DNA from: Desulfatibacillum aliphaticivorans DSM 15576
GTDB taxonomy: Bacteria > Desulfobacterota > Desulfobacteria > Desulfobacterales > Desulfatibacillaceae
Direction: 5' to 3'
Length of the DNA stretch: 64,000 nucleotides
Assembly (NCBI RefSeq): GCF_000429905.1
Contig: NZ_AUCT01000023.1
Coordinates: 61,831 to 125,830, forward strand
The translations under genes were made by a program, and so were the position numbers. Under the pieces are notes generated by a model that saw nothing but the letters and a program-made list of their open reading frames with translations, was not told the origin of the DNA and did not search any database. Numbering within the stretch: the stretch's first letter is position 1; the number at the start of each line of letters is the position of its first letter. Below, one piece after another: positions 51,259-60,099 of the stretch.

Positions 51259-52986
51259 TTAATCCGTTACGAAAAGCCTGCGTAAGCGGGCCTCCGCAGT
51301 GAGTTTTTTTCCGTCGCCATACAAAAAAGACCATTTTAACAGCTTTTCCATGGCCATGGGAAGCTGTCCGAAGTGACTCACAAACTGAATGGTCCTCCCG
51401 TACTGCTCCTCCATCTTAGCCCGATCCCTGACTCCGCATCCGATTGTAACCAAGTTGATGTTTTGCTGCATACAATAATCTATCCCGCACGATACATCCA
51501 CCCCAAAATTGGATTGCCCGTCCGTTACGTGGACCAGGAGCTTGCGGCGCTTGTCCTTGGGCATGAAATAGGCCGCCGCAATGATGGCCTGCCCCGAGGC
51601 GGTCTGACCGCTGGGGGGTACGGATAACAGGTTGCGGCCGGAAATCAGCCGGGACATCATGCAGATGCCGCCAATTTCAAAATAGGCCCAGGCGCCCAGA
51701 CGATTTTGAAAGCCGGCCAGGGCCTTGTGCATGGCGCCCACGGTGTTTTCCACCATGCGCCATTTGCCGCCCCGCATGCTGCCCGTGGCGTCCAGCAAAA
51801 GGGTGACGTTCCAATCCATGGAGGGGATGGAATCCGTCTGCCTGAAGCATCGGCCGTTAATGGGCGCGCGATACAGCTTGCGTCCATCCACGCGGCCTCC
51901 GGTCAGGCCCCGGCTCATGATTTTTTTTCGGTCTGCGTAATTGGCGAAGATGGCTTTGAGCCTGCCCACGGTTTTCCGATCGATCACCGGATGGGCGGCC
52001 ATGTTGAAATCCCAGCGGGAGATGGGCGCCACGTCCAGGTTGTCCGGCCCCACGATGGACCGGATAATGGGGGTGATGTCCGCGGAGCTTTGGGCCAGGT
52101 TGGCCTCAACGTCGCGCAGGAGGGCGTTGTTCAGCCCTTTTCGCGGCGAAGGGTCCGGAAAATCCTCCTCCTTATCTCTATTCACGGAAACGGCCGAGTC
52201 AGGCAGCCAGATCAGGCGCTTATCCTGGATGAAAAGGCCTTGCACTTCCGCTTCCAGATTTTCCCAGGCGGTCTTGTACAGGTCCGCCCTGCCCTGGCAG
52301 CGTTTGATGATGCTCGTGGTTTCGTCCGGCAGGGATTCCAGGGAGGCTGTTAAATTTTGCAGAATTTTCAAGGCGGGCAGGTAACGGGCCTCAGCGCGCT
52401 CGAATATTTGAGGGGACCAGACCGAGGCCCACCACAAGTGAATCAGGTGCTCCAGAGTGGGCTTTTCGGCGCTCAGCCGGGTTTTCGCATCCTCTATGGC
52501 CCGGCTGCGGGTGCGGGCTGCGTAACGGCCCAGGATGGATCGGTCGGCCAGGCGGTCCACGTAAACGTCCTCGCCGGTATGGATGATTTTTTGAAAGGCG
52601 ATCCTGGAAAGACCGGGCATGGCGGAGAAATCCGGGGCAAGGGTCTTCCACACTTTTTCCGACCATTCGATTTTGTGCAGGGCTTCATGAACCACCAGGC
52701 CCGTGAGGTAATCCACCTTATGGGGCGGCGCCGGATATTCGCCCATGACCAGTTCCGGATCGATGATGATGGACGCGGCGGATCCGTGGGACATGCCCGT
52801 GTATTCGATCCGGCCCACGTTGGGCCCCATATGCCCCGCCACCTTGCGGAGCGCCCGCAGGATGTTGGCCAGCTCCACGGCTTCCAGGCCGGAAACGTTT
52901 TTTCGCCAAAACGAGGAAAGGCCTTCATCCTCCGGGTTCAAGGCGGAATCCGCCGGGGAATTAATATTTTTCGTATCGGCTGCCAT
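51259..52986 (-). CDS. VWA-domain protein partner of MoxR ATPase
   Basis: A 575-residue protein. The N-terminal half is helical and shows 'GLVVHEALHKIEWSEKVWK', resembling zinc-peptidase-like helices of VWA partners. The C-terminal VWA domain has a MIDAS motif ('VTLLLDATGSMRGGKWRM') and 'LLVHVTDGQSNFGV'. Similar to NorD/CobT-type partners of MoxR ATPases. It overlaps the ATPase gene by 26 bases. MoxR-VWA pairs insert metals or remodel enzyme complexes; equivalents accompany benzylsuccinate synthase genes (BssE and its neighbour), so maturation or reactivation of the glycyl-radical enzyme is the likely job. Confidence 0.85.
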   Translation of the reverse strand: MAADTKNINSPADSALNPEDEGLSSFWRKNVSGLEAVELANILRALRKVAGHMGPNVGRIEYTGMSHGSAASIIIDPELVMGEYPAPPHKVDYLTGLVVHEALHKIEWSEKVWKTLAPDFSAMPGLSRIAFQKIIHTGEDVYVDRLADRSILGRYAARTRSRAIEDAKTRLSAEKPTLEHLIHLWWASVWSPQIFERAEARYLPALKILQNLTASLESLPDETTSIIKRCQGRADLYKTAWENLEAEVQGLFIQDKRLIWLPDSAVSVNRDKEEDFPDPSPRKGLNNALLRDVEANLAQSSADITPIIRSIVGPDNLDVAPISRWDFNMAAHPVIDRKTVGRLKAIFANYADRKKIMSRGLTGGRVDGRKLYRAPINGRCFRQTDSIPSMDWNVTLLLDATGSMRGGKWRMVENTVGAMHKALAGFQNRLGAWAYFEIGGICMMSRLISGRNLLSVPPSGQTASGQAIIAAAYFMPKDKRRKLLVHVTDGQSNFGVDVSCGIDYCMQQNINLVTIGCGVRDRAKMEEQYGRTIQFVSHFGQLPMAMEKLLKWSFLYGDGKKLTAEARLRRLFVTD

Positions 52987-53809
52987 GGGACCTTTCCGTC
53001 ATGTTCATTTCCAGATGCAGGGAAAGCAGGACGGATTCCAGGATATCCCGGCTCACCTGCAGGCTGTTGGCGAAAGCCTCGCGCACCGTGGCCCCCACAG
53101 CCGCCATTTCGGCGATCATCAGCGTATGGCGGGTGGACACGGTGACGGGCTCCTGGGTGTTTTTCCGCAACTGGCCGGCCACGTTGACGATGGTCTGGGC
53201 GTCGCCCTGATCGATGCCGGTTTTCAGGTGCAAAACGTCGGTTTCCACCTCGGGGGTCAAGTAATCCATGAGGGTGACGTAAAAGCGGTCCCGCAAGGCT
53301 GCGTCCAGCATTTCCGTGCCCACAAACTCCTCGCCTTCATTCAGGGTGGCGAAAAACACCACGCCGGGGGCGACCTTTATAAGCCCCAGCTCGTCGGTCC
53401 AGACCTGGCGATCCTGGGACAGCACGGAAAAAAGCATGTTCAAGGCTTTGGGATGCTCGGGCCGGTTGATCTCCTCCAGATGGATGACGCAGCCCGGGGT
53501 TTGGATGGCCTGGGGAAACAAAAATTGCTGGTAATAGGTTTCGCCGTCTTTCAGTCGATGCTCCCCGAAAAGCTGGCCCGGCTCGGAGAGAATGCCTATC
53601 TGGAAGGTTGCCAACGGGCGGTTGTTGTTGGCGGCGAACTGGCGCACCATGGTGGATTTGCCGCAACCCTGCTTGCCGGCGACCAAAATGTTGACCGGAT
53701 GCCGTTGGGACAGGGCTTCGATCCTTCCCAGGTTGTCAATGATGTCTTGGGGCAGGAAAAAATGCTCCTCCCGCTGGGGGATTTCCAATCCGTGTTCCGA
53801 TTCCGCCAT
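52961..53809 (-). CDS. MoxR-type AAA+ ATPase (BssE-like)
   Basis: A 282-residue AAA+ protein: Walker A 'VAGKQGCGKSTMV', Walker B 'CVIHLEEINRPEHPK', sensor 1 'VVFFATLNEGEEFVGT' and the arginine finger 'LDAALRDRFYVTLMD'. It matches MoxR/NorQ-type ATPases, as does BssE in toluene-degradation operons. With the overlapping VWA gene it forms a chaperone pair, presumably acting on AssA or its activases. GGGAG precedes the ATG. Confidence 0.9.
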   Translation of the reverse strand: MAESEHGLEIPQREEHFFLPQDIIDNLGRIEALSQRHPVNILVAGKQGCGKSTMVRQFAANNNRPLATFQIGILSEPGQLFGEHRLKDGETYYQQFLFPQAIQTPGCVIHLEEINRPEHPKALNMLFSVLSQDRQVWTDELGLIKVAPGVVFFATLNEGEEFVGTEMLDAALRDRFYVTLMDYLTPEVETDVLHLKTGIDQGDAQTIVNVAGQLRKNTQEPVTVSTRHTLMIAEMAAVGATVREAFANSLQVSRDILESVLLSLHLEMNMTERSHGSRYEKY

Positions 53810-53825
53810 TCTTTCTCCCTTCCTT

Positions 53826-54164
53826 TTAAAAAAACAACTCCCTGGAGCGCTGTTTGATAAAATCGTTCAACTGGGGGATGTTCCAGCGTTCATTCATGCG
53901 TCTGAGGCTGCCGATAATCTCCATGGCTTTTTGCTGGACAGCCGGGTCTTCGGACTTGGGAATTTCGGACAACTCCTGACACAGCTCGCGCATGCGCACG
54001 TCTTCCGTCTCCAGGGCCAGAGCCCGGGAGAACATGACCTGGGCCCCGCACTTGGGGCATTCCCGGAGGTCCGACTCTCCGCAGGCCACACACCCGTTCC
54101 GGCAGAGATATTTAAATTCCTCGTGGTCGTCCTTATAGCCGCACTGATGGCATGTGAATTCCAT
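53826..54164 (-). CDS. Zinc-ribbon protein of the alkylsuccinate synthase cluster
   Basis: A 112-residue protein from the ATG at 54164 (AGGAGG five bases upstream). The N-terminal half contains four Cys-x2-Cys pairs or near pairs ('FTCHQCGYKDD', 'LCRNGCVACGES', 'LRECPKCGAQV'), a double zinc ribbon. The C-terminal half is helical ('QKAMEIIGSLRRMNERWNIP'). It lies 16 bases before the MoxR gene, downstream of a terminator. A scaffold or adaptor role is likely; no catalytic motif. Confidence 0.75.
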   Translation of the reverse strand: MEFTCHQCGYKDDHEEFKYLCRNGCVACGESDLRECPKCGAQVMFSRALALETEDVRMRELCQELSEIPKSEDPAVQQKAMEIIGSLRRMNERWNIPQLNDFIKQRSRELFF

Positions 54165-54316
54165 ACAATCCTCCTGGATTCCAATATTTTTCATGTTGCA
54201 ATTTTATGCGGGATGCGGAGCGGCGGCGCGCCGGGCGGGGGCGGGATTCCGGGTCGTCCCGGACTGTTTGATATGACGTGTTGTCCGGATTCATGCTGCT
54301 TCGCCCCATGGGGGAT

Positions 54317-54367
54317 GAAAAAAGCCCGGACCGGGAGTCCATATTTGGGTTACCCCCGGCCCGGGCT
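54317..54367 (-). terminator. Strong rho-independent terminator between assB and the accessory genes
   Basis: On the minus strand AGCCCGG-C-CCGGG and its near-perfect complement (54323-54335 with 54355-54367, one mismatch) are followed by TTTTTT. It lies 10-60 bases after the beta-like subunit gene and would end or attenuate the main assA transcript. Confidence 0.8.
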
Positions 54368-54376
54368 GGAGTTACT

Positions 54377-54598
54377 TTATACGGCTTCTTCCAGGTCTCT
54401 ATCGATGCCTGCGGACTTGCCCCAGGGGGCGTCGCCGGCGTCCACCTTTCCGGTGGATTCTCCGGCCAGTTCGTCCACGGACAACCACGCCTGGCACTGG
54501 GGGCACTGGCGCAGGGTCAGGGGCGCGTCAATGCGAACATTATATAGATACCTGAATTCAGGAACGGGAGCTTCGTATGAACATTCCGGGCATTTCAT
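54377..54598 (-). CDS. assB: Alkylsuccinate synthase beta-like small subunit
   Basis: A 73-residue protein with Cys3/Cys6 ('MKCPECSYEA') and Cys32/Cys35 ('RQCPQCQAW'), the size and pattern expected of the beta small subunit of benzylsuccinate-type synthases, which hold an Fe-S or zinc site. The tail 'GDAPWGKSAGIDRD' is shared in form with the small protein at 60100 ('GNTVWGTSGLRGR'). It lies 15 bases after the gamma-like gene and directly before the terminator. Symbol by analogy. Confidence 0.75.
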   Translation of the reverse strand: MKCPECSYEAPVPEFRYLYNVRIDAPLTLRQCPQCQAWLSVDELAGESTGKVDAGDAPWGKSAGIDRDLEEAV

Positions 54599-54613
54599 AT
54601 TGCGTTGTCCTTT

Positions 54614-54778
54614 CTATCTTTTCTGGAACTCGCCGCAACCGGAGGCGTCGTCCTCGGGGTTTTTGGGCTTGGTGGTGTAGTAGGCCTGCCTGGGGTCCAC
54701 CACGCGCCGGACGCAATCGCCCTTGCCGGGTTCATCTTCACGAGGGAAAAAACTTTTGCAATCGCTGCATGTGCTCAT
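54614..54778 (-). CDS. assC: Alkylsuccinate synthase gamma-like small subunit
   Basis: A 54-residue protein, found by direct reading of the gap between assA and assB. It begins at ATG 54778 with AAAGGAG upstream and ends at TAG 54614. Four Cys: Cys4 and Cys7 ('MSTCSDCKSFFPRED'), Cys22 ('GKGDCVRRVVDPRQAYYTT') and Cys48 ('DDASGCGEFQKR'). Size and spacing agree with the gamma subunits of benzylsuccinate synthase, which carry a HiPIP-like [4Fe-4S] cluster and stabilise the alpha subunit. The 'DCVRRVVDPRQAYY' stretch is a family hallmark as I recall it. Confidence 0.82.
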   Translation of the reverse strand: MSTCSDCKSFFPREDEPGKGDCVRRVVDPRQAYYTTKPKNPEDDASGCGEFQKR

Positions 54779-54900
54779 TTGATCATTCTCCTTTCATAAC
54801 GCCCTGGCCTGGATTGCAGCGGAAAAGGCGGGGCCGTTTCCGCTGCGTTAATTTATAGGCCGAATTCCGGTTTAAGGGCCGGGAGGGCGTTTAATGGTCC

Positions 54901-57402
54901 TTAAATGCCCTGGACCGTCCTCTGGATGATGTTGTCCTGGGTCTTGCGGGAGATATCCACAAAGTGGGCGCTGTAGCCCGCCACCCGCACGATTACTTCC
55001 TGGTATTTTTCCGGGTCTTTCTGGGCGGCCCGAAGGGTTTTGTCCGAGACCATGTTGAATTGGATGTGGTCCAGGCCCAGGTCGGCCCAGGTGCGCATGT
55101 AGGCGCGCCAGAGTTGATAGCCTTTCTCACCGGCCATCTGGGTGGGGGAAAGGCGCTGGTTCAGCAAAAAGGCCCTGCCGTCGCCCACGTGGTCGATCTT
55201 GCCGCAGGACTTCAACACGGCCGTGGGGCCTTTTTTATCCAGGCCCGGTCCGGGGGAGATGCCGCCGTCGTACAGGGCGTCGCCCAGCCTTCTGCCGTTG
55301 GGCAGGGCGCCCACTACGGAGGAGTAATGGATGTTGCCGGAAACGTTCTGGGGCGAAATGGGCCAGGTATTGTTGGAGGTGCAGCGCATGACCCGGCTGT
55401 GCTTGGCCAGGGTGCGCAGACACCGGAGCATGATGTCGTCCACATAGTCGTCGTCGTTGCCCCATTTGGGCGCTTTGTTGACGAAATCCAGGCGCATTTG
55501 CTCGTAGCCGTCCCAGTTGGATTCCAGGGCTGTGATCAACTGATCCATGGTGTATTTTTTATCGTCGAACACCAGCTTTTTGACGGCGGCCAGGGAGTCG
55601 GCGTTTTCCACCCAGGTAAAGCCGGTGATCCAGCAATTGCCGCGCTCGCCTTCCGGATTGACCGCATCGATGCCCCTTTCAACGGCCCGTTCGGTGATGC
55701 CGGAGAGGAGAGGCCTGCCGTAAAACTCGGCGTCCTTATACCTGCCCAGGTTGACCGTGCGGACCAGAAGGCTCAGGAGCCACTGCATCTGCCTGGTCCA
55801 GGCGTCGAAAAGCTGCTCAAAGTCCGTAAAGGTGCGGGCGTCGCCGGTCTGGGGCCCCATTTGCATGCCCACCACGTGGTCGTAGCCGTTGTGCAAAGCG
55901 TATTCCACCATTTTGGCGCAATTGGCTGTGGCCGACGCCATGCGGAAAGGCTGAACGCCGTTTTTGGTGGTGGGGCACGGGCTCATGCAAGCCTGATGCA
56001 CCCAGGTGCGGGCTTCCTCCACCGGATGGCCGTGCCAGTTCATGCAATTGGCCACCAGAATGGGATCATGGCGGAAAGAGGGGTAGCCCAGGCCGTGGCG
56101 GATGCACTCAAAGCACTCCCGCATGACTTCGTCGGAGACCTTGGGATGCCACCTGAAGGCGAAGGTGGGATTGGACACCCGGATCAGGCGCGCGGTGCGC
56201 AAGAAGGCGGTGGTCAGGGCGTTGCATGCGTCCGATCCGTCGGGCTTGACGCCGCCGATGGTCCACACCCAGGTGCCTGTGATGCCCTGCATGCCTTCAC
56301 GGGCCCAACGGGGGCCGAAGCCGCCCACTTCGTAAGCCCGGATCATGAACTCGCCGATGAGGTCGGTGGCTTCTTCTTCGGTCAGGGTTTTATCTTGGAG
56401 AACGTCTTTTTCGTAAAAGGGGCCGTGGTAATAGTCGGGCCGGGCGGGCCAGGCGCCTTCGCTGGCTTCAAAACGGCACATGGTCTGGATCAGCATATCC
56501 ATCTGAAAGGATTCCTGGAGATTCCGGGGCGCTTTGGCCGGAACCCGCTCGCAGGTTTCGGCGATCCGCAAAAGTTCTTCCTTGCGCTTCTCATCGGTTT
56601 CCAGGTGCTCGGCCATGGTCCTGGCAAGACGGGCGTAGCGGTTGGCAAAACGGATAGCCGCTTCCAGCACGGTGATCATGGCCTCCCAGTTCTGGATGCG
56701 ATCATAAATGTGCAGGATGTCCGGGCCGGGGGTGCCGATGGTTTTTTCTTCGGCTTCGGCGATGTGATCTTCAATATCGGCGATGATGTCTTCAAAGCCG
56801 CGCTCGCCCTTAAGGTAATATTCGTAATTCTTGCCCGAATAGCCGTAAGCCGAAGTGGGGGCGCCCCATCCGATGGCGCCGGAAAGGAACTTCACCGCGT
56901 CTTCCGGGTCCAGGATGCGAGCCACTTTATCCACGGCGGTCTGGCCCGCCCAGTAGTCGTTGATCTCGGCCACCTTGCGGAGGGATTCCTCTTCAGGCTC
57001 GGGCATGATGCCGGGTTCGTTGTACAGCTCTTCATTCACGATGGACGCGCCGTCCACGCGCCAACTGATGGTATGGGGGGCGCTGCCCCAATATCCAACG
57101 ATTTGAGAATGGTCCGTTATAAAAATGGAAATATTGTCAAAAACATGGGCCAGGGCTTTGGCCCTGCGCATGATAATGGGATCGAATTTCCAAAAGTTCC
57201 ACATGTCCGTAAACAGCTTGGGACCTTCCAGGTCCACTTTGATTCCAGGGGCGTAGTTGCCGCCCAAAGCCCCTTTTTTCCACACGGCCTTCCTTAAATA
57301 GTCCAGCCTTTTGGAGCGCTTTTTTTCCGCGATCCACCACCATTCCTGATTCTCTTCGTGTTCTTGGAGACTTACATCCAACTTTGCGGGTTCTGCAGTC
57401 AT
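54901..57402 (-). CDS. assA: Alkylsuccinate synthase alpha subunit (glycyl-radical enzyme)
   Basis: An 833-residue glycyl-radical enzyme from the ATG at 57402 (in-frame starts to 57417 exist). The radical site is Gly809 in 'VRVAGYSAHFVDI' near the C-terminus, and the thiyl Cys is most likely Cys472 in 'WVHQACMSPCPTTKNG'. The 337-residue Cys-Gly distance matches that of benzylsuccinate synthase alpha (as I recall, Cys493 and Gly829). It belongs to the X-succinate synthase branch, which adds a hydrocarbon to fumarate. In a Desulfobacteria setting with two activases the expected substrate is n-alkane (AssA/MasD), but toluene-type activity is not excluded by sequence reading alone. Followed by gamma and beta subunits. 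The upstream 376-base AT-rich gap probably has its own promoter. Confidence 0.88.
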   Translation of the reverse strand: MTAEPAKLDVSLQEHEENQEWWWIAEKKRSKRLDYLRKAVWKKGALGGNYAPGIKVDLEGPKLFTDMWNFWKFDPIIMRRAKALAHVFDNISIFITDHSQIVGYWGSAPHTISWRVDGASIVNEELYNEPGIMPEPEEESLRKVAEINDYWAGQTAVDKVARILDPEDAVKFLSGAIGWGAPTSAYGYSGKNYEYYLKGERGFEDIIADIEDHIAEAEEKTIGTPGPDILHIYDRIQNWEAMITVLEAAIRFANRYARLARTMAEHLETDEKRKEELLRIAETCERVPAKAPRNLQESFQMDMLIQTMCRFEASEGAWPARPDYYHGPFYEKDVLQDKTLTEEEATDLIGEFMIRAYEVGGFGPRWAREGMQGITGTWVWTIGGVKPDGSDACNALTTAFLRTARLIRVSNPTFAFRWHPKVSDEVMRECFECIRHGLGYPSFRHDPILVANCMNWHGHPVEEARTWVHQACMSPCPTTKNGVQPFRMASATANCAKMVEYALHNGYDHVVGMQMGPQTGDARTFTDFEQLFDAWTRQMQWLLSLLVRTVNLGRYKDAEFYGRPLLSGITERAVERGIDAVNPEGERGNCWITGFTWVENADSLAAVKKLVFDDKKYTMDQLITALESNWDGYEQMRLDFVNKAPKWGNDDDYVDDIMLRCLRTLAKHSRVMRCTSNNTWPISPQNVSGNIHYSSVVGALPNGRRLGDALYDGGISPGPGLDKKGPTAVLKSCGKIDHVGDGRAFLLNQRLSPTQMAGEKGYQLWRAYMRTWADLGLDHIQFNMVSDKTLRAAQKDPEKYQEVIVRVAGYSAHFVDISRKTQDNIIQRTVQGI

Positions 57403-57778
57403 GGTCTTTCCTTTCACTCTTGGCGTTTGCTGGCATTACTTCCGGAAAAACGGTTCTCCTTATTACTGATACCATCATATTAACACAGATGACGTAAAAA
57501 TTACCATCTATAATTGATAAAGTATATTAGTTAGCGCAATATTGGAAAATTTTTATCAAAAACTTAACATCAATCCCAAAGTTATTTGGGATATCAATAG
57601 CCTAATTTTATAACAAAAAATTTTACATATAAAATTCAATATAAAATGAATTATTGAATATAAAATCCAAGAAAAATACGGCATGCAGCCACACGGCAGG
57701 ACGGCCGCGGGGCCGCGGCCGTCCTGAATTCTGCAACAGGCGCCCCGTCAAGAAGCAAAACGGCGCCGCAGATGCGCG
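57403..57778. other. AT-rich leader between the small subunit gene and assA
   Basis: A 376-base gap inside the cluster. Bases 57470-57660 are strikingly AT-rich and likely hold the assA promoter, though no consensus pair stood out and no -24/-12 sigma-54 box was found by eye. Bases 57698-57725 contain a 13-bp GC-rich perfect palindromic hairpin. Confidence 0.5.
57698..57725. repeat. GC-rich perfect hairpin, 13-bp arms
   Basis: AGGACGGCCGCGG and CCGCGGCCGTCCT with 2 bases between. On the minus strand it follows the small subunit gene stop by 53 bases; a TATTTTTCTT stretch comes about 20 bases later. A candidate terminator that separates activase and assA transcripts. Confidence 0.6.
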
Positions 57779-58138
57779 CTACTTTTTCAACTGACGCTGG
57801 GCCCTGCGGTAATTGGGGTCGTTCACCTCGCTTCCGCTGGTGTCGATGAGCGCCTGACGGACGTAGTGTTCGCACTTGCCGCCGTCGGAGTTGAACAGGA
57901 CGGTGAGGCTGGCCTCGCCTTCCATGACGTAGACCGGCGGAACCGCCTTAATGTCCGAGCCGACCTTGAGCTTTTTACAGTAGCCGCGGCCGTCCGATGC
58001 GTAGGCGTTTTCGGAGAAATTCTTGCAAAAACCGCAGGCCTTTTCCGGGACGTTCTCCCGTTCTTCCACGGTCCGCGCTTTGCTGACGTCGCCCAACATA
58101 CCGTTCGCCACCTGTTTCCACTGACTTCTTCGAGACAT
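57779..58138 (-). CDS. HiPIP-like Cys4 small protein of the alkylsuccinate synthase cluster
   Basis: A 119-residue protein from the ATG at 58138 (AAGGAGG upstream). Four Cys: Cys35 and Cys38 ('ACGFCKNFSENAY'), Cys54 ('GRGYCKKLKVG') and Cys89 ('GGKCEHYVRQ'). The C-x2-C...C...C order mirrors the gamma-like subunit (Cys4, Cys7, Cys22, Cys48), within a protein twice as long. It is probably an additional Fe-S subunit or an assembly protein, comparable to the extra small subunit of (1-methylalkyl)succinate synthase (by recall). Lies between the activases and assA. Confidence 0.75.
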   Translation of the reverse strand: MSRRSQWKQVANGMLGDVSKARTVEERENVPEKACGFCKNFSENAYASDGRGYCKKLKVGSDIKAVPPVYVMEGEASLTVLFNSDGGKCEHYVRQALIDTSGSEVNDPNYRRAQRQLKK

Positions 58139-58190
58139 CCTTTTTCCTCCTTGGTCAAGACGATGAAAGGCGCCGCCTTTTTGGGACAGG

Positions 58191-59129
58191 CTAACCGCCA
58201 ATGGTTACTTCGTAAACATGCTCCAAAAACAGATCGATCACCGGCTCCAGACGGGCGTCCTCGTAGCCTTCGCCCGCGGGAAAATCGTATTCCATGCCAA
58301 AGGCCCTGTATTTGCTTCCGGCATAGGGGTGATAAGGCAGAAGATCCACGCCCTGGACCGCATCTCCCAGGCTCGCTGCGAATTTGGCCGTGGCGGTCCA
58401 GTTTTCCTTGTTGTCGTTCACCCCGGGAATGATGGGAACCCGGATGCGCATGACGGCGCCGGCCTCAGCCATCTTTTGGGCGTTGTCCAGGATCAGCCTG
58501 TTCGTCGCACCCGTGTAGGCTTTGTGGGGTTGGGGGTCCATGTGCTTCAAATCCAGAAGCACCAGGTCGGCCAGGGGCAGCACCCGGGCGTAATCCTCCC
58601 AAGGGGCGTGGCCGCAGGTGTCCAGGGCCGTATGGATGGGCTTGCCCTCTTCGGCGCCCTTTTTAGCCAGGGTGAAAAGGGCGAGGACGAATCCGGGCTG
58701 GGCCATGGGCTCGCCCCCGGAAAGGGTCAGGCCGCCGCCGGAATGGCGAAAAAAGGGTTCGTCGGAAAACACCTCTTTCATGACTTCAGCGGCGGTTTGG
58801 ATGGTCCCCCAGGGAACCAGGCCCGAATGGGAGCACGTCCGGGCGCACTGAAAGCAGTCCGTGCACAAGGCCCGGTCGATCACCGGCTTGGCGTCGCCGT
58901 TAAGGGACAAGGCGCCGGCGGCGCAGGCCTCCACGCAATCTCCGCACCCGATGCAATTGGTGTAAAAGGGAATGACCTCGGGGAAGCGCCGCCGCCCCTC
59001 CGGGTTGTGGCACCATTTGCAGTCCAACAGGCACCCCTTCAGGAACACGGTGGTGCGAAATCCCGGCCCGTCGTTGGTGGACATGCGCTGGATGTCGTTG
59101 ACTATTCCGATTGTTTTTCCTGGCTCCAT
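58191..59129 (-). CDS. Glycyl-radical enzyme activating protein (second activase)
   Basis: A 312-residue radical SAM activase. SAM-cluster motif 'FLKGCLLDCKWCHNPEG' (CxxxCxxC), a two-cluster ferredoxin insert ('YTNCIGCGDCVEACAAGA', 'ALCTDCFQCARTCSHSG'), the 'GGGLTLSGGEP' SAM-binding motif and 'RVPIIPGVNDNKENW'. ATG 59129 is preferred because it is the first ATG after the preceding stop (10 bases), but the nearest GAAGGAG is 15 bases away, so a TTG start upstream is possible. It differs strongly from the other activase, so the two may serve different enzymes or steps. Confidence 0.88.
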   Translation of the reverse strand: MEPGKTIGIVNDIQRMSTNDGPGFRTTVFLKGCLLDCKWCHNPEGRRRFPEVIPFYTNCIGCGDCVEACAAGALSLNGDAKPVIDRALCTDCFQCARTCSHSGLVPWGTIQTAAEVMKEVFSDEPFFRHSGGGLTLSGGEPMAQPGFVLALFTLAKKGAEEGKPIHTALDTCGHAPWEDYARVLPLADLVLLDLKHMDPQPHKAYTGATNRLILDNAQKMAEAGAVMRIRVPIIPGVNDNKENWTATAKFAASLGDAVQGVDLLPYHPYAGSKYRAFGMEYDFPAGEGYEDARLEPVIDLFLEHVYEVTIGG

Positions 59130-59139
59130 CAAACCGGCT

Positions 59140-60099
59140 CTATGCTCCTTCAAACCCGGAGCCGCCGATGGTGGCTTCCAGGCCGCTCATTTCGTAAAGT
59201 TCTCTGGGAATTTCCAGCAAGGAAGGCTCCATGGCCTCGGTTCGCCCCAGAGGCCAGTTTTGACCCAGCCACCCGTATTTGTCCTGGCACCAGTTGTGGT
59301 AAGGCAACAGGTCCACCCGGGCTACGCGGCCGGGCAGTTCGGACAGGAACAGGGCCGCGGCCTTGTGATCCTGAATGGCGTCGTTAAAGCCGGGGATCAC
59401 GGGAATGCGCACCCAGGTCTCCACCCGGTTTTTTACCAGGAGCGCCAGGTTTTCCTTAATCAAGGCGTTGTCCACGCCGGTCCATTCCTTATGCTTCTCC
59501 GGGTCCGTGTGCTTGAGGTCGAAAAGCACGACGTCCGTATGCTTCAACAGACTTTCCAGAACGCTCCAGGAGCAATGGCCGTTGGTGTCCAGACAGGTGT
59601 GCAAGCCCCGGGCTTTCGCCCCGGCCAATATTTTTTCGGAGAATGCCGGATGGGCTGTGGGTTCGCCGCCGGACAGGGTCATGCCGCCGCCGGAGTTTTC
59701 GTAAAAGGGCCGGTCCGATTCCACTTCGTCCAGAATTTCCTCCACGGTCATGGCCTGGCCCGTGATCTCCAGGGCGCCGTAAGGGCAGGCGTCCACGCAG
59801 CTCAGGGAATAGTCGCACCGGTCCAGGTCGATCTTGTAATAGTCCGTGCCTTCGGCCTGGGATAGCACCGGATCGATGGGCGGCTGAACCGCTCCCGTGG
59901 GGCAGGCGTCCATACAGGCGCCGCACTGGACGCAAAGACGCTTTTTCCAAAAGACCTGGGGCTTGGCGCTGATGGTCTCGGGGTTGTGGCACCAGGCGCA
60001 TTTCAGCGGACAGCCTTTTAAAAAGACGTTGGTGCGAATACCGGGACCGTCGTTTACCGCAAAGCGTTGAATTTCCGTAATCAGACAGGTTTCGGCCAT
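59140..60099 (-). CDS. assD: Glycyl-radical enzyme activating protein (first activase)
   Basis: A 319-residue radical SAM activase. Motifs: 'VFLKGCPLKCAWCHNPETI', ferredoxin-like clusters 'RLCVQCGACMDACPTGA' and 'CDYSLSCVDACPYGAL', 'GGGMTLSGGEPTAHP', and 'RIPVIPGFNDAIQDH'. It abstracts hydrogen from the glycine of AssA to form the radical. Its ATG directly follows the stop of the small protein gene (TAAATG) with GGAGGG upstream. The symbol assD is used by analogy with known clusters; which of the two activases is the functional AssD cannot be read here. Confidence 0.9.
   Translation of the reverse strand: MAETCLITEIQRFAVNDGPGIRTNVFLKGCPLKCAWCHNPETISAKPQVFWKKRLCVQCGACMDACPTGAVQPPIDPVLSQAEGTDYYKIDLDRCDYSLSCVDACPYGALEITGQAMTVEEILDEVESDRPFYENSGGGMTLSGGEPTAHPAFSEKILAGAKARGLHTCLDTNGHCSWSVLESLLKHTDVVLFDLKHTDPEKHKEWTGVDNALIKENLALLVKNRVETWVRIPVIPGFNDAIQDHKAAALFLSELPGRVARVDLLPYHNWCQDKYGWLGQNWPLGRTEAMEPSLLEIPRELYEMSGLEATIGGSGFEGA

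Noticed and set aside
54964..57297. A 777-codon plus-strand frame antisense to assA
   Set aside because: It arises from the high-GC third-position bias of assA; the composition is not protein-like and there is no ribosome site.
57403..57778. A sigma-54 promoter for assA
   Set aside because: No GG-N10-GC pair with the expected TGGCAC and TTGC elements was found on the minus strand.
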